Of a stretch of 64,000 nt of DNA, positions 51,819 to 60,545 are shown piece by piece; position 1 is the stretch's first letter, and each line of letters begins with the position of its first letter. The notes beneath the pieces are model-generated. The model saw only the letters and a program-made list of their open reading frames with translations. It made no database searches and was not told the origin of the DNA. The DNA is taken from assembly GCF_001305965.1 (NCBI RefSeq), contig NZ_JXQC01000003.1:124001-188000 (forward strand), given 5' to 3'. The DNA comes from Erythrobacter sp. SG61-1L (GTDB lineage: Bacteria > Pseudomonadota > Alphaproteobacteria > Sphingomonadales > Sphingomonadaceae). The translations under genes were made by a program, and so were the position numbers.

Positions 51819-53155
51819 GCGAAACGGTTCGCCTTGTTCTGACAGCATTGGCCTGCCTTGCCTGGCTTGCGCTGGTAGGCGTGACCATTTGGCGCCACCG
51901 TGCGCGACGGGAGGCCGGGGCGGAACCCGGCGCGGTGCTGGTGATCCATGCGAGCCAGACAGGTACTGCAACGGCGCTGGCCAAGGCATCGGCTGAGGCA
52001 CTGGAAGTTTCGGGCCGCAAGGTTGCACTGCGTTCTTTGGCGAGCGTTACCCCAGCCGTGCTGGCCGATGCTGGCGAAGCCCTGTTCATCGCTGCGACGA
52101 CCGGCGAGGGCGATGCACCGGATGATGCAGCGGCGTTTCTTTCCCGCTTTGCCGCCGGGAAGCCGGAGCTTTCAGACCTGCGGTATGCCGTGCTGGCGCT
52201 GGGCGACACACATTACCGGCATTTCTGCGCCTTCGGCCATGCGCTTGACCGGCTGCTGCACGATGCGGGCGCGGTTCCGGTGGCCGATCTGGTGGAGGTC
52301 GATCAGGGCGACGCCGGGGCTTTGCGCCATTGGCAGCAGAATCTGCGCTTGTTCGGCGCCTCTGCCGCCCTGCCGGACTGGGAAGCGCCCAGCTACAGCC
52401 GCTGGACTCTGGCCGGGCGCGAATTGCTCAATCCGGGCAGCGCGGGCGGGCCGATGTATCGCATTCGCCTGACCTGCGAGGGTGACGCATCCGCCTGGGC
52501 AGCGGGCGATATTGCCGAAATCTACCCCGGTGATGTGGAAGAGGCCTTTGCGCCCAAGCCCCCACTGCCCCACCGGGACTATTCGCTGGCAACAATCCCG
52601 GAGGAAGGCGAATTGGGGCTGGTGGTGCGCCTGTTCCGCGATGAACAGGGGCGCAGCGGCCTCGGTTCCGGCTTCCTGTGCGAGCGGGCGGAAATCGGAT
52701 CGGGCGTGGCCTTGCGTATCCGGGCCAATCCGCGCTTCCACACGCCTGCACCCGAAGTGCCGCTGGTGCTGATCGGGAATGGTACGGGCATTTCCTCGTT
52801 GCGTGCCCACGTCCGGGCGCGCAGGCCGGGCACGAGCAATTGGCTGATCTATGGCGAGCGCGATCCGGTCCATGACCGGCCTTTCGCCGGGGAGATCGAG
52901 GACTGGCTGCGCCTTGGCCATCTGGCCCGTGTGGACCTGGCGTTTTCGCGCGCCCGGCAAGGGCATTATGTGCAGGATGAGGTGCGTCACGCTGCGGATA
53001 TGCTGCGCGGTTGGGTGGCGGGCGGCGCAGCGATCCTCGTCTGCGGCAGCGTGGTGATGGGCGAGGGCGTCGATGCGGCCCTGCGCGAAGTGCTGGGCGC
53101 CAGCGAAGTGGATGCACTGCTGGCTGCCGGACGCTATTCCCGCGACATTTACTGA
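51815..53155 (+). CDS. Membrane-anchored flavodoxin / NADPH-flavin reductase (CysJ-like)
   Basis: A 446-residue diflavin-type reductase. One N-terminal helix (VLTALACLAWLALVGVTIW) anchors it; then a flavodoxin domain (HASQTGTATALAKASAEAL, TTGEGDAPDDA, LALGDTHYRHFCAFG), an FAD domain and a C-terminal NADPH domain (LVLIGNGTGISSLRAHV, YGERDPVHD, ending in the Tyr of SRDIY). It carries electrons from NADPH through FAD and FMN, probably into the PepSY membrane protein. It overlaps ApbE by four bases at the start and the convergent hydroxyacid dehydrogenase by seven bases at the end. Confidence 0.93.
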   Translation: MSETVRLVLTALACLAWLALVGVTIWRHRARREAGAEPGAVLVIHASQTGTATALAKASAEALEVSGRKVALRSLASVTPAVLADAGEALFIAATTGEGDAPDDAAAFLSRFAAGKPELSDLRYAVLALGDTHYRHFCAFGHALDRLLHDAGAVPVADLVEVDQGDAGALRHWQQNLRLFGASAALPDWEAPSYSRWTLAGRELLNPGSAGGPMYRIRLTCEGDASAWAAGDIAEIYPGDVEEAFAPKPPLPHRDYSLATIPEEGELGLVVRLFRDEQGRSGLGSGFLCERAEIGSGVALRIRANPRFHTPAPEVPLVLIGNGTGISSLRAHVRARRPGTSNWLIYGERDPVHDRPFAGEIEDWLRLGHLARVDLAFSRARQGHYVQDEVRHAADMLRGWVAGGAAILVCGSVVMGEGVDAALREVLGASEVDALLAAGRYSRDIY

Positions 53156-54270
53156 GGGGCAGTGAACAACCGGTCGGCAGAAATGTCGCCGGGTGTCGGA
53201 CAGCCAAGCTGGGCCATGGTGAGTTCGAGTTCCGCGCGCAGCATGTGGAGCATGTGGGCAACCCCAGCCAAACCTGCCACGGCAAGCGCATGCACTTGTG
53301 GGCGGCCAAGCAGCACGGATGAAGCGCCCAGCGCCAGCGCCTTGGCCATATCGGTTCCGCGCCGCACGCCGCCGTCCATCAAAAGCGGAACCCTTCCGCC
53401 AGTCGCATCGGCAATGGCGGGCATTACGTCCAGCGCGCTGGGCATGCCGTCCAGCACTCTGCCGCCATGGTTCGAGACGACGAGGGCGTCCACGCCTTGT
53501 GCAATGGCCTCTACGCCGTCTGGGGCGGCCATTACGCCCTTGAGGAGCAGGGGCAGGCTGGTTTGCGAGCGAACCCATGCCAGATCGCTCCAGCCGGGCG
53601 CTGAATCTGCCAGCGGAGTGCCGAACAGGATGCGGCCGCCGGCGCCCGCCGTCTGGCGCAGGCGGGGCATGCCGCGCAGATTGGCGGCATCGACGCCGGG
53701 GGGCAGCGTCAGCGTGGCGCGCTTGATCGAGGCATCCACCGTCAGCATGACGGCTTCGTAGCCTGCGGCTTCGGCGCGCTGGATCAGTTCGGCGGAAAAG
53801 GCCCGGTCTTCCTGCAGATAGAGCTGGAACCACAGGGGCGGCACGGCCACGCCCAGTTCCTGCGCCGCGCCGCGCGCGGCGTCGGCGATTTCCTCCAGCG
53901 TGAAGCTGGACAGGGTGCTGACCACCATTCCCGTGCCCAGCGCCGTTGCGGCGCGTACGGTGGCCAGTTCGCCTTCGGGATGGGCAAGCCGCTGATAGGC
54001 CACCGGGCCGAGCAGCAATGGCGCCTCATGTATGCGGCCGAGCAGGTCCAGGGCCGTATTGCCGCCGCGCAGATCGGTTAGGATACGGGGCAACAGGCGC
54101 AGCCGGGCGAAAGCCTTGCGGTTTTCCGCCAGCGTAATCCCATCGCCCGTACCTTCCTGCAGATAGGCCCAGGCATCGGCGGCCATATGCGCCGCGGCCC
54201 GTGCCTCGTAATCGGCAAGGCTGGCGATCCCCGCGGGGATCGCTGCCAGCGGCGGCAATGGCTCGCTCAC
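53149..54270 (-). CDS. FMN-dependent alpha-hydroxy-acid dehydrogenase/oxidase (LldD/glycolate oxidase family)
   Basis: A 373-residue TIM-barrel flavoprotein of the lactate/glycolate/mandelate group. Family motifs are [52 protein letters not shown] and the catalytic [12 protein letters not shown] with His and Arg, then [22 protein letters not shown] for FMN phosphate. The GTG at 54270 is chosen because it overlaps the YbiX-like stop (GTGA); the TTG at 54282 is the longer alternative. Siderophore gene clusters often carry such a gene with PiuC; the substrate may be lactate or a hydroxy-acid siderophore fragment. Confidence 0.92.
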   Translation of the reverse strand: MSEPLPPLAAIPAGIASLADYEARAAAHMAADAWAYLQEGTGDGITLAENRKAFARLRLLPRILTDLRGGNTALDLLGRIHEAPLLLGPVAYQRLAHPEGELATVRAATALGTGMVVSTLSSFTLEEIADAARGAAQELGVAVPPLWFQLYLQEDRAFSAELIQRAEAAGYEAVMLTVDASIKRATLTLPPGVDAANLRGMPRLRQTAGAGGRILFGTPLADSAPGWSDLAWVRSQTSLPLLLKGVMAAPDGVEAIAQGVDALVVSNHGGRVLDGMPSALDVMPAIADATGGRVPLLMDGGVRRGTDMAKALALGASSVLLGRPQVHALAVAGLAGVAHMLHMLRAELELTMAQLGCPTPGDISADRLFTAPQ

Positions 54271-54947
54271 GTCTCGGACCAACCGCGCATGAGGTTGTGA
54301 TAGGTGTTGGTGAACCCGTCGATGGAAGGGTGATCCGGGTGGTCGGCCGTGAGCTGCTGGATCGCGCTGTCCAGTTCGAACAACATGCGCCGCTGGCGGT
54401 CGTCGCGGATCAGGCTCTGCGTCCAGAAGAACGAGGCGAAACGGGTGCCGGATGTTACAGGTGTTACACGGTGGAGGCTGCTACCCGGATAGACGATGGC
54501 GTCGCCTGCGGGCAGTTTCACGTGCTTCTCGCCGAACGTATCCTCCACCACCAGTTCGCCGCCTTCATATTCATCGGGGTCGCTGAAGAAGATGGTGGTC
54601 GAGACATCCGTGCGCACTCGCACCGGGGTTCCGGGCACGGGGAAGACGGCGTTGTCGACATGATTGCCGTAGGTTCCGCCACCTTCATAGCGGTTGAAGC
54701 GCGGCGGCAGGATGCGCAGCGGCAGGGCGGCTGCGAGGAAAAGCGGAGTGACGGAGAGCCGCTCAAGAATGCGTTCACCCAGTTGCCGGGCAACCGGATG
54801 GTCGAGCGGGATCTGCAGATTGTCCTTCACGCTGACGGCGCGGTGGCCGGCGGTAACACGCCCGTCCACCCATTCCGCCCCTTCCAGCAAGGCGCGGATT
54901 TCGCGGACTTCTTCGGCTGAGAAGAGAGCGGGGATCTGCAGGAGCAC
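54267..54947 (-). CDS. PKHD-type Fe(II)/2-oxoglutarate dioxygenase (PiuC/YbiX family)
   Basis: A 226-residue dioxygenase. The iron ligands are GNHVDNAV (His96, Asp98) and SSLHRVTPV (His159), with the 2-oxoglutarate Arg169 in GTRFASFF. The length matches E. coli YbiX and Pseudomonas PiuC, which are encoded next to the catecholate receptors Fiu and PiuA. Here a receptor of that type lies directly upstream in the same direction, 128 bases away. A hairpin at 54971-54998 separates the two and could reduce read-through. The natural substrate is not known for the family. Confidence 0.93.
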   Translation of the reverse strand: MLLQIPALFSAEEVREIRALLEGAEWVDGRVTAGHRAVSVKDNLQIPLDHPVARQLGERILERLSVTPLFLAAALPLRILPPRFNRYEGGGTYGNHVDNAVFPVPGTPVRVRTDVSTTIFFSDPDEYEGGELVVEDTFGEKHVKLPAGDAIVYPGSSLHRVTPVTSGTRFASFFWTQSLIRDDRQRRMLFELDSAIQQLTADHPDHPSIDGFTNTYHNLMRGWSET

Positions 54948-54970
54948 GCAATGTCCTTCCCGAAAACGGC

Positions 54971-54998
54971 TGACGCCCCGGTCTTAGCCGAGGCGTCA
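54971..54998 (-). terminator. Hairpin between siderophore receptor and PiuC/YbiX gene
   Basis: TGACGCC pairs with GGCGTCA with an inner CGG/CCG. Read on the minus strand it is followed by GCCGTTTTC. It may be an attenuator that lowers expression of the downstream enzymes. Confidence 0.4.
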
Positions 54999-55028
54999 GG
55001 ATCATGCCACCTCGGGAGGCGGTACTGG

Positions 55029-55065
55029 ATGGCCCAGGGCGGGACGGGCATCCTCCCCGGGCCAT
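55029..55065 (-). terminator. Hairpin just after the siderophore receptor stop
   Basis: ATGGCCC pairs with GGGCCAT, extended by GGG/CCC past one mismatch. It begins 10 bases after the receptor stop on the minus strand. There is no T-run. Confidence 0.45.
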
Positions 55066-55075
55066 TGGAGAGGCA

Positions 55076-57412
55076 TCAGAAGTTGAAGTTCGCCGTGAGA
55101 ATGGCCGAACGGCCGTCGCCCGGGGTTGCCCAGCCATTGTTGCGAACGCGAGTGAAATAAAGCTCGTCCGTGAAGTTCTTCACATTGAGCTGCAGGTTCA
55201 CGCCCTTGGCCACATCGTAGGAAACGAAGGCGTTGTGGATCAGGTAATCCTCCACTTCGAACAGCGTGGTGGCATTGTTGTTCAGATAGAAGCTGCCCTG
55301 ATAGGTCAGGCCGTAACCCAGCGTGAGGCCGAAGGGCAGCGTGTAGGTGGTGAACAGGCTGCCGGAATGCGACGGCGTGTTGGTCAGCGGATTGCCAGCC
55401 TGCGGGTCGCTCGTGCCGGGCAGGGAGTTTTCCGCGATGCTGCGGATCACCTTGCTGTCCAGATAGGTGTAGTTCGCGGTGATCGCCCAGGCCGGGGTAA
55501 TGTGGCCCGAAGCGCTGAGCGCGATGCCGTTCACGCGCGAACGGCCGTCAAGCTGCTGTTCGGGAACGGTCGGATCGCCGGTGGCCACCTTGTACTGGTC
55601 ACGCTCGTTGCGGAAGGCAGCGGCAGAGAGCAGCAACCCGCCGTCGAAGAGTTCCGCCTTGGCGCCGATTTCGTAATTCAGCGCGCTTTCCGGCTTCACG
55701 TTGCAGGTCAGATCCGTGCAGGAACCGTTGACCGAGGTCTTCGAAGGCGTCTTGGAATTGCCATAGGCGACATAGAGGCTGACGGTTTCGACCGGCTTGT
55801 AGACCAGGCCCACGCGATAGGAGAACAGGTCGTCCTCGTTCTCGAACTTCGTGCCCAGAGTGGTCGTTCCGGCGCTGGTGGAGGTCGCACCGGCAATGGT
55901 GTCGGCGCGGTACCAGCCCTTGTTGTGCTCGTAACGGATGCCGCCGTTGATTTCGAACTGGTCGGACAGCTTCATCGTGTCGAACAGGTAGACGGCGTAG
56001 TTTTCAAGCTCGCCATTCTGCTTGGTTGTTGGGATGAAGTTGACCGGGCCGGTCCAGTAATTGCTGCCATAGGGGGCGGCGTACCCTGCCGGACCCTGCA
56101 CGATCTCATCCGGGTTGGCGATGTTGATCAGCATCGAGGTCGAAACCGAGGTGCCATCGGCATTGCGTGCCCAGTTGCCGCTGTAAAGCTCGTACTTTTC
56201 CCAGCTTACCGAACCGCCGAAGACGAGCGTGTGCTCGATCCCGCCGGTGTTGAACGTGGCCGAAAGGTCGGTCTGGTTGAAGGCAAGCTGATTGCGGGAA
56301 TCGCGGGTGTTACCGCGCGGGCCGCCGGTCAGGTAATAGCCTGCAGGGGCAGTGGTGCAGGCGGCGCCCGTGGGCAGGGTGCCGTCGGCAAGGCACCAGG
56401 TGCCCTGCGGCGGGCTGACCATGGTCAGCTGCGTCACGTCCTGCCAGCGGGTGAGGTTGCGGATGCTCAGTGTGTCGCTGAAATCATGCTCGAAGATCAT
56501 CGTCGCCTGGTCGACATTGCTGTCCTGCGTGTCGACGTTGCGGTTGCCGTAATAGGAACTGCGATCCACGCCCGGCAGCATGCCGCTGGTCACGCCATTG
56601 CTGAAATAGGGCAGGCCGTATTGCGGCGTATTGGTATCTTCCTGATGGAAATACTGCAGCGTCAGGCGGGTGGGGTTCTCGATCCCGATCGTGACCGACG
56701 GGGCAACGCCCCAGCGGCTGAAATCCTCGTAATCGCGGTCGGGCACGTCGTTGCGGTGCGCCATGGCGTTGAGGCGGAAGGCGATCAGATCGTTCGCGCG
56801 GACATTGATGTCAGCCGTGCCGCGCAGATAATCGTCGGTGCCGACGCCCATCGTGGCGTTATATTCGGTATCCGCCTTGGGGCGCTTGGTCACGAGGTTG
56901 ATCGAACCGCCGACCGAGCCGGAACCGGCAGTGACCGAATTGGCGCCGTTGGTGATTTCCACCTGTTCCATGTTGAACGGATCGGTGCGGCTGTACTGCG
57001 CGCTGTCGCGCACGCCGTCGGTGGTGATGTCGGTATTGGCGGAATAACCGCGCAGGTTGATGCTGTCGCCATAGCCGCCGCCGCCTTCGCCTGCGCCGAA
57101 AGTGATGCCGGGAACGGTGGAAAGCACATCGCGCAGGGTCAGCAGGTTCTGCTGCTGGATCACTTCATTGGTCAGGATGGTGACGGTCTGCGGCGTATCG
57201 CGCACGGGGCGCGTTGCCTTGGGGCTTTCCTGCTTGCGGCCCGGTTCCTCGTCGATGGCGGTGTCGGTGACGGTCACTCCGCCCAGAACGCGCGGTTCCT
57301 CCTGCGTGGAGGAATCCTGCGCATAGGCTGCCTGCGGTGCGAGCACCGAACCGACGCAAGACAGCGCGAGAAACGCGTGTGCTTTGGCGGCGCGCGAAGT
57401 GGACTTGGTCAT
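55076..57412 (-). CDS. TonB-dependent siderophore receptor (Fiu/PiuA type)
   Basis: A 778-residue receptor. The signal peptide ends near AAYAQD. The plug includes RPVRDTPQTVTILTNEVI, GITFGAGEGGGGYGDSINLRGY and QVEITNGANSVTAGSGSVGGSINL, the classic signatures of the siderophore-receptor subfamily; the barrel ends LTANFNF. Adjacent PiuC/YbiX and TonB genes and two Fur-box-like palindromes directly upstream support iron control and a catecholate-type ligand. The exact siderophore is not evident, and no siderophore synthesis genes are present, so it may take foreign siderophores. Confidence 0.94.
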   Translation of the reverse strand: MTKSTSRAAKAHAFLALSCVGSVLAPQAAYAQDSSTQEEPRVLGGVTVTDTAIDEEPGRKQESPKATRPVRDTPQTVTILTNEVIQQQNLLTLRDVLSTVPGITFGAGEGGGGYGDSINLRGYSANTDITTDGVRDSAQYSRTDPFNMEQVEITNGANSVTAGSGSVGGSINLVTKRPKADTEYNATMGVGTDDYLRGTADINVRANDLIAFRLNAMAHRNDVPDRDYEDFSRWGVAPSVTIGIENPTRLTLQYFHQEDTNTPQYGLPYFSNGVTSGMLPGVDRSSYYGNRNVDTQDSNVDQATMIFEHDFSDTLSIRNLTRWQDVTQLTMVSPPQGTWCLADGTLPTGAACTTAPAGYYLTGGPRGNTRDSRNQLAFNQTDLSATFNTGGIEHTLVFGGSVSWEKYELYSGNWARNADGTSVSTSMLINIANPDEIVQGPAGYAAPYGSNYWTGPVNFIPTTKQNGELENYAVYLFDTMKLSDQFEINGGIRYEHNKGWYRADTIAGATSTSAGTTTLGTKFENEDDLFSYRVGLVYKPVETVSLYVAYGNSKTPSKTSVNGSCTDLTCNVKPESALNYEIGAKAELFDGGLLLSAAAFRNERDQYKVATGDPTVPEQQLDGRSRVNGIALSASGHITPAWAITANYTYLDSKVIRSIAENSLPGTSDPQAGNPLTNTPSHSGSLFTTYTLPFGLTLGYGLTYQGSFYLNNNATTLFEVEDYLIHNAFVSYDVAKGVNLQLNVKNFTDELYFTRVRNNGWATPGDGRSAILTANFNF

Positions 57413-57457
57413 GAGTTCCCCTTGTTATCCCTGAGAAGCGAAGTTGGCGCCTGTTAT

Positions 57458-57472
57458 TGCGAATCGTTCGCA
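57458..57472. promoter_or_regulatory. Fur-box-like palindrome 1
   Basis: TGCGAAT-C-GTTCGCA has the 7-1-7 symmetry of Fur sites and is a perfect 6-3-6 palindrome. It lies 46 bases before the siderophore receptor start. Confidence 0.7.
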
Positions 57473-57480
57473 GGGTCAAT

Positions 57481-57495
57481 TGGGAATGATTCTCA
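57481..57495. promoter_or_regulatory. Fur-box-like palindrome 2
   Basis: TGGGAAT-G-ATTCTCA, flanked by T and A, is a close match to the Fur consensus TGATAAT-N-ATTATCA. It lies 69 bases before the receptor start, 8 bases from palindrome 1. Confidence 0.78.
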
Positions 57496-57599
57496 ATAGC
57501 GAAATTTTCCTTGCATATCGGCGCATGGCCGGAATGCAGGCGCCGGCCAAGGACGCACCCCGTTGGAAAACCGCCGGAAAGAGGCCTGTTGGGGAGGGG

Positions 57600-58313
57600 T
57601 TACGTGCTCAGCACGAAGGGAATGGCGACTTGCCCTTTGACGGTGACGGCGATCCCGTCCCGCTTGAAGGGTGCCCAGCGCCACTTCCTGACTGCATTGA
57701 GCGCGGCTTTGTCGAGCCGGTCGAACCCGCTGCTCTTCGCGACGGAGATTTCCGCCACATCGCCTGCGGCTGAAAGCAGCACCGCAAGCACCACGGTGCC
57801 CTGTTCCCGCTTGCGCCTGGATTCCACCGGATAGGAAGGTGGCTTGGCGGAAATCAGATTGCCGCTCAGATCGCCGCCATCGGCCGGTCCGGCCGCCATT
57901 GCCGCCCTGGGGGCCGGCGGTGCGGGAGGGGCGGGCGGAGCAGGAGGGGCCACCATGACTGGTGCGGGCCGGGAAAGTGCCAGAGCAGGGGGCGGCGCTA
58001 CCGGAACGGGCGCCTCCGGCTGAGGGACGGGGGCTACCACTTCCTGCTGCACTATCTCCACCTCTTCCGGTGTCGGTCGTTCCAGTTCCTTCTCAGGTTC
58101 CTTCTTGGGCGTATTGTCCAGCTCCACCACAGCGATGCTGGTCCGTTCTTCTTTCCGGCCGGCCACGTTCAGCATGAAGAGCGAGGATACGAGCAGCGCC
58201 GTGAAGCCGACCGATGCGGCCATCGCAAACGCTTTGCTGCCCCCCGACGGCTGATAGGCCGCGGGCGTCATCCGGCGTTCGATCACGATTTCCGGCCTGA
58301 AGGGCGCATTCAT
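57600..58313 (-). CDS. tonB: Energy transducer TonB
   Basis: A 237-residue TonB protein. One N-terminal helix (FAMAASVGFTALLVSSLFML), a Pro-rich periplasmic spacer (KKEPEKELERP, PQPEAPVPVAPPP, APPAPPAPPAP) and a C-terminal domain with SYPVESRRKREQGTVVL and the AVRKWRWAPFKRDG signature. It couples the ExbBD proton motor to receptors; ExbB/D genes are not in the window. It lies 187 bases upstream of the siderophore receptor with its own Fur-like site before it, so it is probably a dedicated, iron-regulated TonB. Confidence 0.95.
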   Translation of the reverse strand: MNAPFRPEIVIERRMTPAAYQPSGGSKAFAMAASVGFTALLVSSLFMLNVAGRKEERTSIAVVELDNTPKKEPEKELERPTPEEVEIVQQEVVAPVPQPEAPVPVAPPPALALSRPAPVMVAPPAPPAPPAPPAPRAAMAAGPADGGDLSGNLISAKPPSYPVESRRKREQGTVVLAVLLSAAGDVAEISVAKSSGFDRLDKAALNAVRKWRWAPFKRDGIAVTVKGQVAIPFVLST

Positions 58314-58338
58314 TTCCGGGGGTCCAAGAATCGGCTAT

Positions 58339-58353
58339 TGCGAGGCATTCGCA
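58339..58353. promoter_or_regulatory. Fur-box-like palindrome 3, before TonB
   Basis: TGCGAGG-C-ATTCGCA follows the same 7-1-7 pattern as palindrome 1 (12 of 15 bases equal). It lies 25 bases before the TonB start, between TonB and the sigma factor gene. Confidence 0.6.
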
Positions 58354-58436
58354 TATGCTTTTCGCGTGCCCCGGTCCAGAGATCATTGACTTGAGTCAAG
58401 CGGAATCGTCTGACAGCCGACGGAACGTCAAGGCGA

Positions 58437-58940
58437 TTACTCGGCGTCGAAGCGCCGTTTCAGCTCCGCCAGTGCGCGATAGGCCTTCTGCAGATCCTTC
58501 TCCACCGAACTCAGGCTCACCCCCAGTTCGCGCGCGATGGTTGCCTGGCTCTGTTCCTCCAGCCGGTATCTGCGAAAGGCGATGCTGACGCGCGGGCCGA
58601 GATCGCCCAGCACTTTCTCGACGGCTTCCAGCCGCTGGCGGGCGATCAGTGCCCGCTCGCACAGGGCATCTTCCGATGCGGCCGATACGGCCTCATGCCA
58701 GTCGAATTGCCGCCGCGCGCTGCTCTGGCGGGACCGGCGCAGATCGCACATCAGATTGTCGGCAGCCCTGAACAGGTAGGATAGCGGATCGGAGATGGGC
58801 TGGGCAGGCGGGCGGGCGGCGCGTTGCCACAGTTCCTGAAACAGATCCTCCGCATCCTCGCCCGCGCCGCGTGCCGCAAGGAAGCGCAGCAGACGCGGGC
58901 GCTCGGCGATGGCAACCATTTGCAGGCTGGTCCCGGTCAT
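58437..58940 (-). CDS. FecI-like ECF sigma factor
   Basis: A 167-residue extracytoplasmic-function sigma factor. Region 2 shows EDLFQELWQRAARPP and DPLSYLFRAADNLMCDLRR; region 4 shows SIAFRRYRLEEQSQATIARELGVSLSSVEKDLQKA. This is the FecI group, which normally sits beside a FecR anti-sigma gene and a receptor with an N-terminal signalling domain. No FecR is present here, and the siderophore receptor has no obvious signalling extension. The gene overlaps the upstream M23 peptidase gene by four bases. Its target promoter is unknown. Confidence 0.9.
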   Translation of the reverse strand: MTGTSLQMVAIAERPRLLRFLAARGAGEDAEDLFQELWQRAARPPAQPISDPLSYLFRAADNLMCDLRRSRQSSARRQFDWHEAVSAASEDALCERALIARQRLEAVEKVLGDLGPRVSIAFRRYRLEEQSQATIARELGVSLSSVEKDLQKAYRALAELKRRFDAE

Positions 58941-59599
58941 TGCGCGTCCCCCGCCTCACGGGCGCGGGCAAATGCGGATATGTAGGGTGCGCTCCGTTCC
59001 AGCGGTGCGGCGGCAGGCAGGATCTGGCGCGTGTCGCTAGTCAGGAAGCCAAGCGGGTCGAGCGGGCGGCCCCCGCGCCGGACCTCGAAATGCAGATGGC
59101 TGCCAGTCGCCCGTCCGGTGGCGCCCATCAGGGCGATGCGCTGGCCCTGCGCCACTTCGGCGCCGGGGCTGACAAGGCTGAGGGAGAGATGGGCATAGCG
59201 CGTGGTCAGGCCGCCCCCGTGGTCGATCTCCACCATTTCGCCATAGCCGCCCCGCCAGCCGGTATAGACGATGCGTCCGCCCGCTGCGGCATAGACCGAG
59301 GAGCCGGCTGGGCCGGGAATGTCGATCCCGGCGTGCAGCCGGACCCCGCCTTCCAGTGGATCGGTGCGGTAGCCGTACTGGGAACTGAGGCGCGGCAAAA
59401 CGGCGCGCGCTTTGCGGGGCGGCGCGGGCGGCTCCGTCTGGACAGGTGCAACAGTGGATTGGGGGCGCCATTCCATCATGCGCTGACGGAAGGCGGCATC
59501 CGCGCCGGAAGGCAGTTCCTCACCTCCTGCCAGTGCCGCCGGAGGTGCGGCAATCAGTGCGCCTGCAAGGGCGGCCAGAACGGATGGGCGTAGGGGCAT
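58937..59599 (-). CDS. Exported M23-family (LytM) peptidase
   Basis: A 220-residue cell-wall endopeptidase-like protein. A Sec signal (LAALAGALIAAPPAALAGG) is followed by a Pro-rich linker and a lysostaphin-type domain: YGYRTDPLEGGVRLHAGIDI holds the first His/Asp zinc pair, TRYAHLS the intermediate His, and GSHLHFEVRRGG the HxH ligand, so it appears catalytically complete. It shares an operon and a four-base overlap with the FecI-like sigma factor. Whether it cuts peptidoglycan or only docks is not visible. Confidence 0.92.
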   Translation of the reverse strand: MPLRPSVLAALAGALIAAPPAALAGGEELPSGADAAFRQRMMEWRPQSTVAPVQTEPPAPPRKARAVLPRLSSQYGYRTDPLEGGVRLHAGIDIPGPAGSSVYAAAGGRIVYTGWRGGYGEMVEIDHGGGLTTRYAHLSLSLVSPGAEVAQGQRIALMGATGRATGSHLHFEVRRGGRPLDPLGFLTSDTRQILPAAAPLERSAPYISAFARAREAGDAQ

Positions 59600-59738
59600 C
59601 TTCTATAGAACGGAGACGTCCGGGCCGGGCCTTGGCCGGATCGGGAAAATTTTTCCGGATGCATTTTTCGTTGAGGGGAGCGCCCGCCTGCTCCGTCTCC
59701 CGGTGCGTAGAACATGCGCTTCACCACGGGAGTCCACG

Positions 59739-60545
59739 ATGAATACCACCGAACGTTCGATGCTCGACATGCTCAGGAAAGGCCGCGAGGAATTCGGGGT
59801 CGTGGCCGTGAAGGCCGAGTTCGAGGCCGAAGGCACGCGGCCGGACGAATTGCTGCGCCTGCTGGAGCTTACTCACCGCGCCGGGCTGGATGTGGCACTG
59901 AAGATCGGCGGCTGCGAAGCCGTGTCGGACTTGCTGGCCGCGAAGCTTTATGGTGCGGACTACATCATCGCTCCGATGGTGGAGACGCCCTATGCGCTGA
60001 CCAAGTTCGCCGAGGCGCGCGACAAGAGCTGGGGTGAAGAGGCGCAGAACGCGAAGTTCCTCTTCAACCTGGAAACCACCACTACGCTCGGCAATCTGGG
60101 CGAGATGCTGCCGATTGCGCGGCGCCATCTGGATGGCGTGGTGTTCGGCCGGGTGGACTTCACTCTTTCGGGCGGGCTTTCGCGGGCGGACATCAATTCG
60201 CGCAAGATCAGCGAATGCGTGCTGATCGCGGCGCAGGCCTGCCGCGATAACGATCTGGAACTGGTCGTGGGCGGCGGCGTCTCTGCCGAGGCCGCAGGCG
60301 CATTGCGCGAATTTCGCCAGATCCGGCTCGACCGGTTCGAGACGCGCAAGGTGGTGTTCGACGGGGCCATGGCGGAATCCCCGCGCTTTGCCGATGCCAT
60401 TGCCAATGCGGTGCAGTTCGAACTGGCATGGCTGGAAAACAAGCGCGCCTATTACGGTGCCATCGCCGACGAGGATCTGGCCCGCATCCGCATGATCCGC
60501 GAACGTAGCGGCGCGGCCGCCCCTGTCGCGAGCCTTGCCGCATGA
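59739..60545 (+). CDS. HpcH/HpaI aldolase / citrate-lyase-beta-like protein
   Basis: A 268-residue TIM-barrel protein. VVAVKAEFEAEG, ALKIGGCEAVSDLLAAKLYGADYIIAPMVETPYAL, FNLETTTTLGN, DGVVFGRVDFTLSGG and ELVVGGGVSAEAA follow the order of metal-dependent class II aldolases that make or split 2-keto acids; Glu and Asp of these motifs would bind the metal. The ATG at 59739 has GGGAG upstream. It heads a coupled operon with a phosphatase and polysaccharide export genes, so it may make a keto sugar or a pyruvate-derived building block for the polymer. That link is inference. Confidence 0.82.
   Translation: MNTTERSMLDMLRKGREEFGVVAVKAEFEAEGTRPDELLRLLELTHRAGLDVALKIGGCEAVSDLLAAKLYGADYIIAPMVETPYALTKFAEARDKSWGEEAQNAKFLFNLETTTTLGNLGEMLPIARRHLDGVVFGRVDFTLSGGLSRADINSRKISECVLIAAQACRDNDLELVVGGGVSAEAAGALREFRQIRLDRFETRKVVFDGAMAESPRFADAIANAVQFELAWLENKRAYYGAIADEDLARIRMIRERSGAAAPVASLAA

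Noticed and set aside
55004-57499. Long open frame of about 830 codons on the plus strand opposite the siderophore receptor
   Set aside because: It mirrors the receptor gene on the other strand; the product is His/Arg/Gly-rich with no domain, and high GC keeps the antisense frame free of stops.
59644-59656. GGAAAA-T-TTTTCC palindrome before the aldolase-like gene
   Set aside because: It is a short AT-rich dyad with no second copy and no matching known site; too little support to call an operator or terminator.
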